From NCBI GenBank assembly GCA_002482565.1, contig DLGG01000099.1, positions 5,517-14,463 of the forward strand: a stretch of DNA of 8,947 nucleotides. The letters are read 5' to 3'. A program made the position numbers and the translations under genes. The stretch comes from Solidesulfovibrio magneticus. GTDB taxonomy: Bacteria > Desulfobacterota > Desulfovibrionia > Desulfovibrionales > Desulfovibrionaceae. Below are positions 7,677 to 8,947 of this stretch, piece after piece (the first letter of the stretch is position 1; each line of letters opens with the position of its first letter). The notes under the pieces are model-generated. The model was not told the DNA's origin. It did not search any database and saw nothing but the letters and a program-made list of their open reading frames with translations.

Positions 7677-8811
7677 TTGCGACAAGATGGTGATCGACAT
7701 GGTACGCGACGCCAAACAAACCATTCTCATCGTGGACGACGTGGAAACCGACGTCGACACCCTGGTCGAAACCCTCGGCGACGACTACGAGATCGCCGTG
7801 GCCCTGGACGGGCCCACGGCCCTGCAAAGCCTGGCCCCCACCCCGCCCGACCTCATCCTCCTCGACATCCTCATGCCGGGCATGGACGGCTACGAGGTCT
7901 GCCGTCGCCTCAAGGCCGACCCGGCCACCGCCGCCATACCCGTCATCTTCCTGACCGCCCTGACGGAAGTGCGCGAGAAGGTCACGGGCTTCGCCCTGGG
8001 CGCGGTGGACTACATCACCAAGCCCTTCGACATCCAGGAGGTCAAGGCCCGGGTCACGACCCATCTGGCGCTCAAAGCGGCCATGGAGCAATTGGCCCGG
8101 CAAAACACGCTCCTGGCCGAGGCCGCGCGCCTGCGCGAGGACGTGGAGCGCATCACCCACCACGATCTCAAGGGCCCCCTTGGCGTCATCCTGTCCCTGC
8201 CCCAACTCATCGCCGCCGGCGGCAACCTGACCGGGGAGCAGGTCGGCTACCTGGAAGACATCGAGGAAGCCGGCTACCAGATGCTCAACATGGTCAACCT
8301 GTCCCTGGGCCTGCTCAAGATGGAGCAAGGGGTGTACGAATTGTCCCCCAGGCCGGTGGACATCGTGCGGGTCATCGGCAAGGTCGTGGAGGAGCTGGCT
8401 TCCCTGCGCCGCGCCCGGGGCGTGTCCGTGGAACTGCGTCATGACGGAGCCGCCCTGGCGTCTGGCGTCGCCGCGCACGTCGTCGGCGAAGAACTCCTAT
8501 GCCACTCCATGCTCTCCAACCTGCTCAAAAACGCCATTGAGCATTCCCCGGCCGGCGGCCGGGTGGACATCGACATCGCCCCGGCCAAGGACGGTTTTCG
8601 CGCCCTGCGGCTGCGCAACCTCGGCGAAACCGACCCCGGCTTCCGGGAGCGGTTTTTCGAGAAATACGCCACCCACGGCAAACCCGGCGGCACCGGCCTT
8701 GGCACCTATTCGGCCCGGCTCATGGCCAGGACCATGGGCGGCGAGGTGCTGCTCGACGCGGCCACGCCCGGGGAAACCACCCTCGTTTTGTGCCTGCCCG
8801 CGCCGGCCTGA
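7666..8811 (+). CDS. REC-histidine kinase (receiver domain fused to a soluble kinase core)
   Basis: A 381-residue protein with no membrane segment. The receiver (about 17-136) carries the VDD pocket, Asp67 in LLDILMPGMDG and Lys119 in TKPF. A helical linker (about 136-160) leads to a dimerisation/phospho-acceptor helix with ITHHDLKGPLG, where His166 next to Asp is the likely phospho-acceptor (His165 precedes it). The HATPase region (about 270-380) has an N-box with Asn289 (LLKNAIEHSP) and a G2 box GGTGLGTYSA. Its G1 box reads RNLGETDP, so the usual adenine-contacting Asp is Asn. By family knowledge such proteins are kinases gated by phosphorylation of their own receiver. The target is not in the window unless it is one of the neighbouring receivers. 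The gene overlaps the HD-GYP stop by 11 bp if started at 7666, or begins 22 bp after it if started at 7699. Its receiver is closely similar to that of the preceding gene. Confidence 0.92.
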   Translation: MWPDCDKMVIDMVRDAKQTILIVDDVETDVDTLVETLGDDYEIAVALDGPTALQSLAPTPPDLILLDILMPGMDGYEVCRRLKADPATAAIPVIFLTALTEVREKVTGFALGAVDYITKPFDIQEVKARVTTHLALKAAMEQLARQNTLLAEAARLREDVERITHHDLKGPLGVILSLPQLIAAGGNLTGEQVGYLEDIEEAGYQMLNMVNLSLGLLKMEQGVYELSPRPVDIVRVIGKVVEELASLRRARGVSVELRHDGAALASGVAAHVVGEELLCHSMLSNLLKNAIEHSPAGGRVDIDIAPAKDGFRALRLRNLGETDPGFRERFFEKYATHGKPGGTGLGTYSARLMARTMGGEVLLDAATPGETTLVLCLPAPA

Positions 8812-8813
8812 GT

Positions 8814-8840
8814 CCAGCCGCGTCAAGGCCCCGCCTGCCC
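8814..8840. repeat. 27-bp direct repeat, copy 1
   Basis: It begins 2 bp after the stop of the REC-kinase gene with CCAGCCGCGTCAAGGCCCCG and continues CCTGCCC. Copy 2 starts 69 bp later and differs at one position (T8836 against C8905). Function unknown. Confidence 0.8.
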
Positions 8841-8869
8841 CGGGCGACTCGAAATTGATGGATCGCCCG
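8841..8869. other. Hairpin directly after repeat copy 1
   Basis: CGGGCGA (8841-8847) pairs perfectly with TCGCCCG (8863-8869) around a 15-nt loop. No T-tract follows, so it is not a standard intrinsic terminator. It may protect the 3' end of the operon mRNA or be part of the repeat element. Confidence 0.45.
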
Positions 8870-8882
8870 CTTCTCGCTGATA

Positions 8883-8909
8883 CCAGCCGCGTCAAGGCCC
8901 CGCCCGCCC
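8883..8909. repeat. 27-bp direct repeat, copy 2
   Basis: This matches copy 1 at 26 of 27 positions. The sequences after the two copies are different, although both can fold into a hairpin, so the conserved unit is the 27-bp block. Confidence 0.8.
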
Positions 8910-8927
8910 GGACGGTCGCCTCCGGGC
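8906..8927. other. Hairpin at the end of repeat copy 2
   Basis: GCCCGGA (8906-8912) pairs with TCCGGGC (8921-8927) around an 8-nt loop. It overlaps the last 4 bases of repeat copy 2 and has no T-tract after it. Confidence 0.4.
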
Positions 8928-8947
8928 CGTTCTCCCGGGGCGTCGTC

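Noticed and set aside
8814..8909. CRISPR array from the two 27-bp repeats
   Set aside because: Only two copies are visible, separated by 42 bp. The hairpins lie outside the repeat rather than within it, and no cas gene is in the window.

Overview
The window is GC-rich with strong G/C third-position bias. The protein styles (a Desulfovibrio-type chemoreceptor, a large sensory hybrid kinase, REC-HD-GYP and REC-histidine kinase proteins) point to a sulfate-reducing Desulfovibrionaceae bacterium, possibly Desulfovibrio/Solidesulfovibrio. This assignment is an inference from protein character, not from a marker gene. All genes seen are signal-transduction genes.

Layout: (1) Positions 1-1598, minus strand: the N-terminal 532 codons of a membrane chemoreceptor (dCache sensor, HAMP, signalling domain), cut by the left edge of the window. 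(2) Positions 1599-2043: a divergent intergenic region of about 445 bp. It is AT-rich near the chemoreceptor and has a hairpin plus T-tract (1937-1971) just upstream of the rightward genes. (3) Positions 2044-8811, plus strand: three tightly packed genes with overlapping stop and start codons. They encode a 1503-residue hybrid histidine kinase (dCache-PAS-GAF-PAS-HisKA-HATPase-REC-REC-HPt), a 374-residue REC-HD-GYP protein (predicted cyclic-di-GMP phosphodiesterase), and a 381-residue REC-histidine kinase. (4) Positions 8812-8947: non-coding, with two copies of a 27-bp direct repeat, each followed by a short hairpin.

How the genes may work together (inference): the hybrid kinase senses a periplasmic ligand and probably a cytoplasmic cue. 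It passes phosphate through its own receiver(s) to its C-terminal HPt histidine, which could then phosphorylate the two downstream receiver proteins. One output would be cyclic-di-GMP hydrolysis. The other would be control of a second kinase whose target is not in the window. The two downstream proteins share a closely similar receiver and linker, so they look like a duplication followed by an exchange of output domain. No DNA-binding regulator and no GGDEF cyclase is present. The families are all known. What is distinctive is the arrangement, the leader hairpin and the 3' repeats.
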